Positions 7,330 to 15,935 of a DNA stretch of 64,000 bases are shown piece by piece. A program made the position numbers and the translations under genes. The notes under the pieces are model-generated. The model saw only the letters and a program-made list of their open reading frames with translations. It did no database searches and was not told the origin of the DNA. Origin of the DNA: Nitrospirales bacterium (GTDB taxonomy: Bacteria > Nitrospirota > Nitrospiria > Nitrospirales > UBA8639). The stretch lies in contig JAJEJG010000013.1 of NCBI GenBank assembly GCA_022828225.1, positions 1-64,000 on the forward strand. Direction: 5' to 3'. How positions within the stretch are numbered: the first letter of the stretch is position 1; each line of letters begins with the position of its first letter.

Positions 7330-8316
7330 CTACGCGTACCCGTGATCCCGAAACCAGCGCACAGCCTTTTCCAGGGCCACTTCGGGTGGCGTCTGGGGCA
7401 GGTCCAGGTCCCGGACGGCTTTGGAACTGTCGTAGTGCATCACGTACTTGGCCATGCGGACGCCGTCGAGCGGGATGCGCGGGGTGCGATGCGTCACGTA
7501 ATCCGCCAGCCACTTGTTGACGTGGGCGAGGGGCAGCACCAAGCCCCGGGGGAGTTTCACTTTGGGCGCCTTCACGCCCGTCAACCGGCCAAGGATCTCG
7601 AACACTTCTTTCAGCGTCAGGTTCCGGCAACCCAGGATATACCGCTCGCCGATGTGCCCGCGCTCCATGGCCCGGAGGTGACCCACGGCCACGTCGTCCA
7701 CGTCGATGAGATTCATGCCGGTCTCCACGTACGCCACCATGCGCCCCTTCATGAAATCGACCACGATCTGCCCCGTCGGAGTCGGCTTCACGTCGCACAC
7801 GCCCACCGGCGCCGAAGGATTCACGATCACCACGGGCAAGCCCGCGTTTGCCGCTTTCCGGACCTCCTGCTCGGCCAGATACTTGGACCGTTTATAATCC
7901 CCGGTCATCTGCGAGAGAGACACCGGGGTCGCTTCGGTTCCCGGCCCGCCGCCTTCGGGCAACCCGATCGCGCCGATCGTACTCGTGTATACAACCCGGT
8001 CGACGCCCGTCTCGCGCGCCGCGTCCAGTAACGTCCGCGTGCCGTCGACGTTCACCTTGTAGAACACCGACGGATCGCGCGCCCACAAGGCATAATGCGC
8101 CGCCACGTGATACACCTGCCGGCAGCCGCGCAGGGCCGAGCGAAGCGACGCCGCGTCGGTCAAATCGCCGGTGACGGTTTCCATCGCCAACCCGTCCAGG
8201 GCCCGCCGGTCCGCGCCCGGCCGGACCAGCCCCCGAACCTCCGTGCCCGCCTGGAGCAACGCACGCGCCACGGCGGACCCGATGAACCCCGTGACCCCTG
8301 TGACCAAGGCTTTCAT
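7330..8316 (-). CDS. hpnA: HpnA-type NAD-dependent sugar epimerase/dehydratase
   Basis: A 328-residue extended short-chain dehydrogenase. The Rossmann glycine motif GVTGFIGS is at residues 7-14 and the YxxxK-type active site is in MTGDYKRSKYLAEQ. The variant sequence between the two, with HVAAHYALWARDP and NLIDVDDVAVGHL, is typical of hopanoid-associated sugar epimerases. Known HpnA proteins are linked to hopanoid side-chain metabolism. The start was set at the ATG at 8316, where the Rossmann fold begins, rather than ten codons upstream. It lies 42 bp after the polyprenyl synthase gene and was probably co-transcribed with it. No squalene-hopene cyclase is in the window, so the hopanoid role is inferred from family resemblance. 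Confidence 0.75.
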   Translation of the reverse strand: MKALVTGVTGFIGSAVARALLQAGTEVRGLVRPGADRRALDGLAMETVTGDLTDAASLRSALRGCRQVYHVAAHYALWARDPSVFYKVNVDGTRTLLDAARETGVDRVVYTSTIGAIGLPEGGGPGTEATPVSLSQMTGDYKRSKYLAEQEVRKAANAGLPVVIVNPSAPVGVCDVKPTPTGQIVVDFMKGRMVAYVETGMNLIDVDDVAVGHLRAMERGHIGERYILGCRNLTLKEVFEILGRLTGVKAPKVKLPRGLVLPLAHVNKWLADYVTHRTPRIPLDGVRMAKYVMHYDSSKAVRDLDLPQTPPEVALEKAVRWFRDHGYA

Positions 8317-8358
8317 GATGAGGTTCCATGAAAAAGGAACCGGCAAGGAGGCGAATGG

Positions 8359-9255
8359 CTAATTCTTGCGGTCCACAATGTACCGGGCGATCCCGCGCAA
8401 CGGATCGGCTTTGTCGTCAAACCCGTCGAGACGGCCGATGGCCCGGGCGGCGCAGTCCTGCGCGAGCTGTTGCGCGCCTTCGAGTCCATAAATCGCGGGA
8501 TACGTCTGTTTGCCCCGTTCATCATCCGTGCCGGCGTCCTTGCCCAACTCCTCCCGCGTCCCCGTGACGTTCAACACGTCATCCGCAATTTGAAACGCCA
8601 GCCCGATATCCTCGGCATACCCGGTGAGGCGCTCGAACTGCGTCATACCGGCTCCGGCGAGCAACGCCCCGACCCGCACCGCGGCGCGAATCAGCTTGCC
8701 CGTCTTGTGTACGTGAATCTGTTGCAGTTCCGCCAAATCCACCTGCCGGTTTTCGGCCTGGATATCCAGCACCTGTCCGCCCACCATGCCCGCGTGCCCG
8801 GCCCCCAGGGCCAGTTCCGCGATAATCTGGACTTGGCACTGCGGATTCAGATCGGTGACGAGATCGGCCCGGCTGCACCATTCAAACGCCATGGCGTGCA
8901 ACCCGTCGCCGGCCAGAATCGCCATGGCTTCGCCATAGACCTTATGGTTCGTGGGTCGTCCCCGGCGAAAATCATCGTTATCCATCGACGGCAAGTCGTC
9001 GTGAATCAATGAATACGTATGGATAAATTCGAACGCGCAGGCCACGGGCAACAGCGATGCCGGGCACGGCCCGATCGCCTCCGCCGTGGCAATCGTGAGG
9101 ATGGGCCGGACCCGTTTCCCCCCGCCCAACAGGCTGTACCGGATCGCCTCATGCAAACCCGCCGGCGGCGTCTGCGGATCAGGCAGATGCGCTTCCAGAT
9201 ACCGGTCGACGATGTTCCGTTTTTCCTCGAGATAGGTCTTGATATCCATGGACAT
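8359..9255 (-). CDS. ispA: Polyprenyl synthetase (farnesyl/geranylgeranyl diphosphate synthase)
   Basis: A 298-residue trans-isoprenyl diphosphate synthase that condenses isopentenyl diphosphate with allylic diphosphates. The first aspartate-rich motif, with the chain-length region, reads IHTYSLIHDDLPSMDNDD. The second is FQIADDVLNVTG. GGGKRVRP supplies the substrate-binding Lys/Arg. Spacing and length fit the bacterial IspA subgroup (C15 product), but C20 cannot be excluded. It precedes hpnA on the same strand, consistent with supplying farnesyl units for squalene/hopanoid or carotenoid synthesis. The start could also be the Met at codon 3. Confidence 0.88.
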   Translation of the reverse strand: MSMDIKTYLEEKRNIVDRYLEAHLPDPQTPPAGLHEAIRYSLLGGGKRVRPILTIATAEAIGPCPASLLPVACAFEFIHTYSLIHDDLPSMDNDDFRRGRPTNHKVYGEAMAILAGDGLHAMAFEWCSRADLVTDLNPQCQVQIIAELALGAGHAGMVGGQVLDIQAENRQVDLAELQQIHVHKTGKLIRAAVRVGALLAGAGMTQFERLTGYAEDIGLAFQIADDVLNVTGTREELGKDAGTDDERGKQTYPAIYGLEGAQQLAQDCAARAIGRLDGFDDKADPLRGIARYIVDRKN

Positions 9256-9728
9256 ATAGTGCCTTGCCCTGCACTGATTCTCCAGGTTCAGAACCTAACA
9301 AAGGCCCCGAAGGGTGTCAAACGAAGGGGGGTATGATTGCGGGGTTTCGGCCCCACACAACGAGGCTCTTTTGTTTCGGCAAAAGGACCCAAGACCATTG
9401 GTTGACCATTTCTCCTTTCCTGCCCCGCCTTTGTCAGACAACCCCCTCACTCCCCCTTCTCAGGGGGACAACAGCGAACGGCTCCCCCCCTGAGAAGGGG
9501 GGCTAGGGGGGTTCGGGACCGGGGCGCAGCCACGCCCGCAGGCGCCGGCCCTTTTGTCATGCCCGGCTCGATCGGGCATCCAGGGTCTTTGGGGTTGTCG
9601 GTTGTCGCGCGGGGGCGAAACCCCGCATGAGAAAAAGCAAAGACACTGGATTCCCGATCAGGTCGGGAATGACAGGAAGGGTTCAGATATTTGTAATTCC
9701 CTCGATCCTCCGGCTATACTCCTTGGCC
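9256..9728. repeat. Intergenic block: G, B, D and A repeats
   Basis: It contains a family G arm (9335-9350), the inverted copy (9395-9523) of the family B repeat that opens the window, a family D fragment (9524-9552), another G hairpin (9606-9627) and family A arms (9557-9675). No gene is recognised; open frames through it spell repeat-derived peptides. Confidence 0.75.
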
Positions 9729-9959
9729 ATGAGTATTCGGAAAGGCGCGGGCGAATGGGAACCGCTGTTGTTGGGCATCGAGCCGGAACACTGCGGGGTG
9801 TGCAATCAGGTCCTGTATCGCAACACCACCATGCTCAGGGGAGGATGGGAGCGCTGCTCCGTGTGCAACCGGTTCGTCTGCTATGCCTGTCTCGCCGGCG
9901 GCAAGTTCCTCTTTTTCAAACGACGGCCCCGCGTGTGTCTCAACTGCGAGCAGGAATAA
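9729..9959 (+). CDS. Small zinc-ribbon protein with four CxxC motifs
   Basis: A 76-residue protein starting at the ATG at 9729; upstream in-frame codons are repeat-derived. It contains CGVC, CSVC, CYAC and CLNC, enough ligands for two zinc sites in a cross-brace or double-ribbon arrangement. A basic stretch FFKRRPR lies before the last knuckle. No catalytic motif is seen and the function is unknown. A small membrane protein follows 46 bp downstream and may be co-transcribed. Confidence 0.65.
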   Translation: MSIRKGAGEWEPLLLGIEPEHCGVCNQVLYRNTTMLRGGWERCSVCNRFVCYACLAGGKFLFFKRRPRVCLNCEQE

Positions 9960-10005
9960 CCCCCCTCACCCCAGCCCTCTCCCGCCGGGGGAGAGGGAAT
10001 CACCG

Positions 10006-10335
10006 GTGAACGCCATCGCTCCAGAAACAGGATTCGGGAAGCTGCCCCTGTCCGCCATCGTCAACCTCGTGCTGGCCGTGCTCCTCTCCGCATGGAGCGG
10101 CTTTTTCACGATGGACTTCCTGCTCAGCGGGATCTATACGTGGCCCCGGTCGAGTCGCGTCGTAACCCTCACCGCGGCAGTCATCATCCTGGTTTACGAA
10201 TTCATCTACAAAGAGCATCACGCCCGTCATGCAGCCGTCACGGGCATCCCCCCGCTCAAGCTGGTCGTGTACACGTGCATGATCCCCTACATGCTCGGCA
10301 CGCTGGTCCTGCTGGCCCTCATCAATCGCGTGTGA
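10006..10335 (+). CDS. Small integral membrane protein, function unknown
   Basis: A 109-residue protein with about three hydrophobic segments: around LSAIVNLVLAVLLSAWSGFF, VVTLTAAVIILVYEFIY and VVYTCMIPYMLGTLVLLALI. The start is proposed as GTG at 10006, because the frame upstream is a family F repeat. The purine-rich GGGGAGAGGGA of that repeat sits where the ribosome-binding site should be, so the repeat seems to supply translation initiation. The family was not recognised. Confidence 0.55.
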   Translation: MNAIAPETGFGKLPLSAIVNLVLAVLLSAWSGFFTMDFLLSGIYTWPRSSRVVTLTAAVIILVYEFIYKEHHARHAAVTGIPPLKLVVYTCMIPYMLGTLVLLALINRV

Positions 10336-10609
10336 GTTAGCGCGGCATCTTCATTCTCTTTCTGTCATTCCCGCATGTCTTTAGCGGGAATCCAGTGTCT
10401 TTGTCGTTTTCTTTCTGTCATCCTTGCGAACGCGAGGATCCAGGGTTGTTGTTTTTTGCAAAGAAAGGACAAAGTAAAGACACTGGATTCCCGATCAGGT
10501 CGGGAATGACAGGAAGAAGACAAATGCAAAGACACTGGATGCCATGGATCGTCTGGATCCCCGATCAAGTCGGGGACAAGCGTCGGGCATGACAGTCTGG
10601 CGTTGGTCC
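10336..10609. repeat. Intergenic family A repeats
   Basis: At least two nested family A inverted repeats (10362-10510 and 10525-10592), with CTGTCATTCCCGC arms and GACACTGGATTCCCG arms, fill the gap between convergent genes. No coding sequence is seen. Confidence 0.75.
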
Positions 10610-13111
10610 CTACGCGTCGTCGCGGAGTACTTGCGCGGTCCAGGAGGTGCCGGACTTGATCAATGCGGCGGGGGGGCCTTCATCGACGATTTGTCCGCCG
10701 GCGTTGCCGCCGTCCGGACCCAGGTCCACGATCCAGTCCGCGTTGCGGATCACGTCCAGGTTGTGTTCGATCACGAGCACGGTGTTGCCGTGTTCCACCA
10801 GGCGGTTCAGCACGTCGAGCAGGCGTTGCACGTCCGCGAAATGCAGCCCGGTGGTCGGCTCGTCCAACAGGTAGAGCGTGCGGCCCGTGGCCCGCTTGGA
10901 CAGCTCGCGGCTCAACTTCACGCGTTGCGCCTCGCCGCCGGACAACGTCGTCGCGGACTGCCCCAGCTTGACGTAGTGCAAACCCACGTCCGCCAAGGTC
11001 TGCAACTTCCTCGCGATCGCCGGGATGTGCTCGAAGAAATCCAGGGCCTCGGCCACGGTCATGTCCAGCACGTCCGCGATCGTCTTGCCCTTATGCCGCA
11101 CGTCCAGGGTTTCCCGGTTGTACCGCCGGCCCTTGCAGGCTTCGCAGGTCACGTACACGTCGGGCAGGAAATGCATTTCGATCTTGATCAGTCCCCCGCC
11201 CTGGCACGTCTCGCACCGGCCGCCCTTCACGTTGAAACTGTAGCGCCCGGGCCGGTACCCGCGCACGCGCGACTCCGGCAGCCCGGCGAACAGGTCACGG
11301 ATAAACGTGAACACGCCCGTATACGTGGCGGGATTGGAGCGCGGCGTGCGGCCGATGGGCGACTGGTCGATATCGATCACCTTGTCCAGGGCATCGGCGC
11401 CCTTGAGCGTCTTGCAGCCCTCCATCCGCGATTTCCGGTGATACAACAACGACGACAGCGACGGGAACAGGACCTCCAGCATCAGGGTACTCTTGCCGGA
11501 CCCGGACACGCCGGTGACGCACGTCAACAGCCCCAGCGGGAACTTCGCATTCACATCTTTCAGATTATGCTTGCCGGCGCCCACGACGGTCAGAAACCCT
11601 TTGGGCCGCCGCGTGCGCGCCGGCAGCGTCACCCGTTTCTCCCCGCGCAGATATTGCCCGGTCAACGAGTCGGGATGACGCATGATGTCCGCGGGCGTAC
11701 CCTGCGCCACGATGGACCCGCCATACACCCCGGCGCCGGGTCCCATGTCCACGATATGATCCGCCACACGCATGGTCGCGGCATCGTGCTCCACCACCAG
11801 CACGGTATTCCCCAGGTCGCGCAGCCGCAGCAGCGTTTGCAGCAGCCGGTGATTGTCGCGCTGGTGCAGGCCGATACTCGGCTCGTCCAGGATATACAAC
11901 ACGCCCACCAGCCCCGACCCGATCTGGGTCGCCAGCCGGATGCGCTGCCCCTCCCCGCCCGACAGCGTCGCGGCCGCCCGGTCCAACGTCAGATAATCCA
12001 AGCCCACGTTCAGCAAAAACTCCAAGCGTTCCCGGATCTCCTTCAGGATGCGCTGGCCGATCGTCCGCTCGCGTTCGTTCAGGTCCAGACACTCGAAGAA
12101 CGACCCGGCCTCGCGGATCGAGAGTTGCGTGACCTCGGCAATGGATTGCCCGCCCACCTTCACCGCCAGGCTCTCGGCCTTCAGCCGCGTCCCCCGGCAC
12201 ACCGGGCACAGGTAGTGTTCGGAATACTCCTGCCCCTCCGGACAGGCGGCCACCTCGTACCCGATGCCGTCACACGCGGGACACGCGCCGTGGGGGCTGT
12301 TGAATGAAAACACCCGGGGCGCCAGTTCCGGATAACTCACCCCGCACGTGATGCACGCCAATTGCTCACTGTAGAGCGTGACCGTATCCTCGTCCGTCAA
12401 TACCCCGACCAGACCCTGCGTCAGTTTCAACGCCGTCTCCACCGAATCCGCCAACCGCCGCTGCAACGACTCCTCGTCCTTCATCACCAAGCGGTCCACC
12501 ACGATCTCGATCGTATGCTTCCGCTGCTTGTCCAGCGAGATAGCTTCGTCCAACCCGACGATCGCGCCGTCGATGCGGGCGCGCACGTACCCCGCGCGGC
12601 GGGCGTCCGCCAACTCCTTGCGATATTCCCCCTTGCGACCGCGCACGATCGGGGCCAGGACCTGAAACCGCGAGCCCACGGGCAACGCGCCGATGGCATC
12701 CACCATCTGCTGCACGGTCTGCGCCGTAATCGGCTCCCCGCAGCTCACGCAAAACGGCTGGCCCACCCGGGCGAACAGCAGGCGCAGGTAATCGTAAATC
12801 TCCGTGACCGTCCCGACCGTGGACCGGGGATTGTGACTGGTCGTCTTCTGCTCGATGGAAATGGCGGGCGAAAGGCCCTCGATGGAATCCACGTCGGGTT
12901 TGCCCATCTGTTCGAGAAACTGGCGCGCGTAGGCCGACAACGACTCCACGTACCGCCGCTGACCCTCGGCATAAATCGTGTCGAAATTCAACGACGACTT
13001 GCCGGACCCGCTCAGCCCGGTCACCACCACCAACCGGTCGCGCGGCAGCACCACGTCGAGGTTCTTCAGGTTATGCTCCCGCGCCCCTTTGATATGAATC
13101 GTCTGGCTCAT
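10610..13111 (-). CDS. uvrA: Excinuclease ABC subunit A lacking the insertion domain
   Basis: An 833-residue ABC ATPase of nucleotide excision repair, shorter than the usual 920-960. Both nucleotide-binding domains are complete: Walker [10 protein letters not shown] and GVSGSGKST, signatures LSGGEGQR and LSGGEAQR, Walker B LYILDEPS and LYLLDEPT. The UvrB-binding region (around residues 118-245) and the C-terminal zinc finger (CETCQGGG...CEACKG) are present. Between ACPACDGIG (about residue 280) and [10 protein letters not shown] (about residue 300) there are only some 20 residues, where E. coli UvrA has about 110. The missing part corresponds to the DNA-binding insertion domain. Repeats flank the gene, which appears monocistronic. 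Confidence 0.93.
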   Translation of the reverse strand: MSQTIHIKGAREHNLKNLDVVLPRDRLVVVTGLSGSGKSSLNFDTIYAEGQRRYVESLSAYARQFLEQMGKPDVDSIEGLSPAISIEQKTTSHNPRSTVGTVTEIYDYLRLLFARVGQPFCVSCGEPITAQTVQQMVDAIGALPVGSRFQVLAPIVRGRKGEYRKELADARRAGYVRARIDGAIVGLDEAISLDKQRKHTIEIVVDRLVMKDEESLQRRLADSVETALKLTQGLVGVLTDEDTVTLYSEQLACITCGVSYPELAPRVFSFNSPHGACPACDGIGYEVAACPEGQEYSEHYLCPVCRGTRLKAESLAVKVGGQSIAEVTQLSIREAGSFFECLDLNERERTIGQRILKEIRERLEFLLNVGLDYLTLDRAAATLSGGEGQRIRLATQIGSGLVGVLYILDEPSIGLHQRDNHRLLQTLLRLRDLGNTVLVVEHDAATMRVADHIVDMGPGAGVYGGSIVAQGTPADIMRHPDSLTGQYLRGEKRVTLPARTRRPKGFLTVVGAGKHNLKDVNAKFPLGLLTCVTGVSGSGKSTLMLEVLFPSLSSLLYHRKSRMEGCKTLKGADALDKVIDIDQSPIGRTPRSNPATYTGVFTFIRDLFAGLPESRVRGYRPGRYSFNVKGGRCETCQGGGLIKIEMHFLPDVYVTCEACKGRRYNRETLDVRHKGKTIADVLDMTVAEALDFFEHIPAIARKLQTLADVGLHYVKLGQSATTLSGGEAQRVKLSRELSKRATGRTLYLLDEPTTGLHFADVQRLLDVLNRLVEHGNTVLVIEHNLDVIRNADWIVDLGPDGGNAGGQIVDEGPPAALIKSGTSWTAQVLRDDA

Positions 13112-13505
13112 AAAACGGTAGAGTATACCACGGCACTTTGATCTGTCATGCCTGCCCCCTCTCTGTCATGCCCGACCCCGATCGGGCATCCAGTGTCTTT
13201 CGCCTTCACAACCTGAGGAAAAGCAAAGACGCTGGATTCTTATAGATTGTCTGGATCCCCGATCAAGTCGGGGACAAGCGTCGGGAATGACAGCAGGAGG
13301 GGTCGGGAATGACAGACAAAGGAAAGGCCAAACAGCAGAGATCCTGAATCCTTTTTTTGTCATTCCTGCGAAAGTAGGAATCCAGTGTCTTTATTCTTCA
13401 CACAGGAGGAAAAAGCAAAGACGCTGGATTCCCGATTACGAATGTCGGGAATGACAGAAGACGTAGGAAGGGGCCGTAAGAAAGTTCTGAGGGAGGACTG
13501 TTTGT
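13112..13505. repeat. Intergenic block of family A repeats
   Basis: Several family A arms in both orientations: CTGTCATGCCCGACC near 13163, CCCCGATCAAGTCGGGG near 13257, a complete element with an AT-richer centre at 13358-13458, and a partial copy near 13290. No gene is supported. Confidence 0.75.
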
Positions 13506-13799
13506 CTACAGCAACTGTTCATACAAATCGCGCCAATAGGCATTGCGTTCTTCGATTAATGCCAGCTTCCATTGCCGTTTCCATTTTTTGAGCTGCTTTT
13601 CGCGCTGGATGGCTGCTTCAATGTTCTCCGTTTGTTCCCAATAAACCAATTTGTGGACGCGATATTTGTGGGTGAACCCCTCGACCAAATTATTTTTGTG
13701 CTCATACACCCGGCGGATCAGATCATTGGTGACACCGATATACAAAGTGCCATTGCGTCTACCGGCCATGATGTACACATAGTAGGTTTGCTGGTTCAT
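13506..13799 (-). CDS. GIY-YIG nuclease-family protein (UPF0213-like)
   Basis: A 97-residue single-domain protein. The YVYIM...GTLYIGVT segment at residues 7-24 supplies the paired Tyr motifs of the GIY-YIG fold. Arg in RRVYEHK and Glu in IQREKQLKKWKR fit the conserved catalytic Arg and metal-binding Glu. Small stand-alone members are common in bacteria and their physiological role is unclear. The codon choice is more AT-rich than in neighbouring genes, and repeats lie on both sides, suggesting a mobile or recently acquired gene. Confidence 0.85.
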   Translation of the reverse strand: MNQQTYYVYIMAGRRNGTLYIGVTNDLIRRVYEHKNNLVEGFTHKYRVHKLVYWEQTENIEAAIQREKQLKKWKRQWKLALIEERNAYWRDLYEQLL

Positions 13800-14063
13800 G
13801 GGACGGCGCCGGATTTTTCCCTGCAGATATTATTGCTTTTTTGTCATTCCTGCGAAAGCAGGAATCCAGTGTCTTTCGCCTTTATTGACGGTGAAAAAAG
13901 CAAAGACGCTGGATCCCCGATTACTAATGTCGAGGATGACAGAAAAAGACTAAAACCAAAGACACTGGATGCCCGAGCGGGGTCGGGCATGACAAGACAG
14001 AGTAGCGGCGGGATCTCATGCCGCTACTTCCCGGCGCCTGCGGGCGTGGCTGCGCTTGAGGCA
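13800..14063. repeat. Intergenic A and D repeats before the toxin promoter
   Basis: One full family A element (13839-13943) and an additional arm pair (13955-13995) are followed by a family D fragment (14033-14055), which ends directly before a palindromic promoter. No coding sequence is supported. Confidence 0.7.
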
Positions 14064-14099
14064 GACGCCATTGACGCCGGCGTCAATGGCGTCTACACT
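14064..14099 (+). promoter_or_regulatory. Palindromic operator overlapping a toxin-antitoxin promoter
   Basis: A perfect 30-bp palindrome (half-site GACGCCATTGACGCC, 14064-14093) contains the -35 box TTGACG (14071-14076). After a 17-bp spacer comes TACACT (14094-14099) as -10 box. Binding of the downstream antitoxin would cover the -35 box and spacer, which is classic toxin-antitoxin autoregulation. Transcription would start near 14106, on the toxin ATG itself, implying a leaderless mRNA. Confidence 0.7.
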
Positions 14100-14105
14100 G
14101 GTGTC

Positions 14106-14455
14106 ATGGGCAGGCGGCCACACACCGTCGTCGAGACACCGGCATATCTCACGGCGGCTCACGGTGTTCTGTCCGAGGCCGAGCGCGTCGAAGTTGTCAC
14201 CATGGCGGCCGAGAATCCAGAGGCGGGAGTGCCGCTCGGAGGCGGGATCCGGAAAATGAGGATCGCCCGCCCAGGACGAGGTAAACGGGGCGGGGCGGGG
14301 CGCGTGTCGTGTTTCTCTTTGCCGGCGAAGACATTCCGGTGTTTTTGCTCACCGTCTTCGCCAAGAACGAGAAGACGGATCTCAGCGCCAGGGAACGAAC
14401 CGCGTTGGTCGCTGCCGCGAAGCAAATGGTGGAGGATTACAGGAGACGCCAATGA
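14106..14455 (+). pseudogene. RelE/HigB-type toxin gene, frameshifted
   Basis: The first frame encodes an N-terminal part (HTVVETPAYLTAAHGVLSEA ... KMRIARPGRGKRGG) typical of RelE/HigB-like mRNA interferases. The expected C-terminal part (VFLFAGEDIPVFLLTVFAKN ... MVEDYRRRQ) follows in another frame. The shift coincides with three tandem GGGGC units at 14287-14301; two units would restore one 114-residue frame. The stop overlaps the antitoxin start as ATGA. The toxin is probably inactive in this sequence, unless the extra unit is a sequencing error or a phase-variable state. Confidence 0.75.
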
Positions 14456-14745
14456 CAAAGCCATTCAAGAAAGTCATGACCGGACTTGAGGATGCCCGGT
14501 CCTACCTGAAAGGCGCGCGCGATGGGTTCGCGGTGCATGAAGTGGAGGTGCCCGAGCCGAACGTCGTGGCAATCCGAGGCAGGACGGGATTGTCACAACC
14601 GGCCTTTGCCAAAAGCATCGGCGTACCGCTGGGAACGCTCAAGAATTGGGAGCAGGGTCGGCGGCGGCCCGAGGGACCCGCCCGCGTGCTGCTGGCGCTG
14701 ATCGAAAAACGGCCGTCGCTCGTGCAGGACGAACTCGTTCGCTAA
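14452..14745 (+). CDS. HigA-like XRE-family antitoxin
   Basis: A 97-residue DNA-binding protein. The helix-turn-helix lies in the C-terminal half (TGLSQPAFAKSIGVPLGTLK, then NWEQGRRRPEGPARVLLALI). The gene order of toxin first and antitoxin second, with overlapping start and stop, matches HigBA/RelE-type operons. It should neutralise the toxin and repress the palindromic promoter at 14064. It remains intact although the toxin upstream is frameshifted, consistent with selection to keep the antitoxin or very recent toxin loss. Confidence 0.85.
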   Translation: MTKPFKKVMTGLEDARSYLKGARDGFAVHEVEVPEPNVVAIRGRTGLSQPAFAKSIGVPLGTLKNWEQGRRRPEGPARVLLALIEKRPSLVQDELVR

Positions 14746-15279
14746 TTCATGAGACTCATCCCCCTCACCCCGGCTCCTTCGACCCTTCGACAAGCTCAGG
14801 GCTCAGGACAGGCTCTCTCCCACCGGGGGCGAGGGTGAAAGACTAAAACCCAAAGACACTGGATGCCCGATCAAGCCGGGCATGACAGAAGGGGAGGATT
14901 CGGGAAGGACCAAGGGAGTCATTGCGCCGATCACCGCGCCGGAGGCTAGACCATTTGCTTATGCGCAGGCCGTTCGTTACAATCACAGTAATGTAGCGTC
15001 GGCTACAAGTGTAAAAGAGACACTGGATTCCCTCCTGGTCTGTCATTCCTGCGAAAGCAGGAATCCAGTGTCTTTCGTCGTCACAAACGGAGAACAACCA
15101 AAGACACTGGATCCCCGATTACTAACGTCGGGGATGACAGATAAAGACAAGAAAAAAAGCAAAGACGCTGGATTCCCGATCAAGCCGGGAATGACAGAAG
15201 GAGTAAGCGGGCATGATGGAAACATTCCCGTGCTTCACGCAAGAGAGCGTCGTTTATCAGACTGGGGGAGGAGAATTTC
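14746..15279. repeat. Intergenic block: F, E and A repeats
   Basis: A family F repeat (14759-14843) is interrupted by a family E fragment (CCTTCGACAAGCTCAGGGC, 14780-14810). A family A arm pair (14850-14890) and two family A elements (15040-15196) follow. About 100 bp around 14900-15030 looks unique, but no supported gene is seen. Confidence 0.7.
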
Positions 15280-15813
15280 ATGCGCAGATTGTCACTGATT
15301 GTGTTGGCCGTGTTGGTGGGCGTCGGAGGCGCCATGACCACCACCGACGCCGTGGCCAAGACCAAGAAATACGAACTCACGAGGAACAACGTGCAAAAAC
15401 CCGATGAAGTCGACAGCACCACCGTGTCCCTGTACGGCGTCCGGTTGGGGGACCCGGAAATCGACGCCGTGGAAATGCTGGTCAACGAGAAAATTTCCGG
15501 GGTCCGTGCCGAGCAGGAAGGCGTCTTCGTGCTGCTGTGGGATCAATCGAACCCCACCGGCGCCATGGCCGGCGTCCAGATCCTGGACGGCCGCGTCGCG
15601 TTGATCTTCATCAACAACCGGTTCGTGCATAAGACCCGGGGCATTTTCCGGCGCGTCCTCACGGCCCAGAGCGCGAAGGAAATCCGTGAACTGCTGGGCC
15701 CCGAAGACTTCGGGGACGAAAACGTCATGGGAGCCATGTTGAACTACCAGAATCAAGGCTTTCTCGTGAACTTCCTGGGACGGGACATCAACGTCGAATT
15801 CACGCTCCCGTAA
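15280..15813 (+). CDS. Secreted protein of unknown function
   Basis: A 177-residue protein with a Sec signal peptide ([16 protein letters not shown], probable cleavage after DAVA near residue 26). It is preceded by GGGGGAGGAG at a good distance. The mature part alternates beta and alpha segments and includes [20 protein letters not shown] and [16 protein letters not shown]. The latter resembles small periplasmic BLIP/SmpA-type repeats only in general layout, so no family is claimed. ruvB follows after a family E inverted repeat. Confidence 0.65.
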   Translation: MRRLSLIVLAVLVGVGGAMTTTDAVAKTKKYELTRNNVQKPDEVDSTTVSLYGVRLGDPEIDAVEMLVNEKISGVRAEQEGVFVLLWDQSNPTGAMAGVQILDGRVALIFINNRFVHKTRGIFRRVLTAQSAKEIRELLGPEDFGDENVMGAMLNYQNQGFLVNFLGRDINVEFTLP

Positions 15814-15822
15814 CATCCCCTT

Positions 15823-15912
15823 CGACTTCGCTCCGCTACGCTCAGGATGAACGGGGGGATAATCCGTTCACCCTGAGCGTAAGGCGCCCGCGCCTGGAGT
15901 CGAAGGGCGCCG
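15823..15912. repeat. Family E inverted repeat
   Basis: Two arms face each other: CCTTCGACTTCGCTCCGCTA (15821-15840) and CGCCTGGAGTCGAAGGGCG (about 15890-15910). The core CGCTCAGGATGAACGGG/TCCGTTCACCCTGAGCG forms a long stem. It sits between the secreted-protein gene and ruvB and could act as an RNA hairpin. Confidence 0.7.
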
Positions 15913-15935
15913 TCCCAAGTCCAGAAGATCCCCGC

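Noticed and set aside
10544-12307. 587-codon open frame on the plus strand
   Set aside because: It is antisense to uvrA, has His/Arg/Gln-rich shadow composition, no ribosome-binding site, and uvrA motifs are unmistakable on the other strand.
13572-14489. 305-codon open frame across the GIY-YIG gene and toxin
   Set aside because: Only its 3' part matches a toxin, and in a frame that is lost at the GGGGC tract; the 5' part is antisense to the GIY-YIG gene and repeat sequence.
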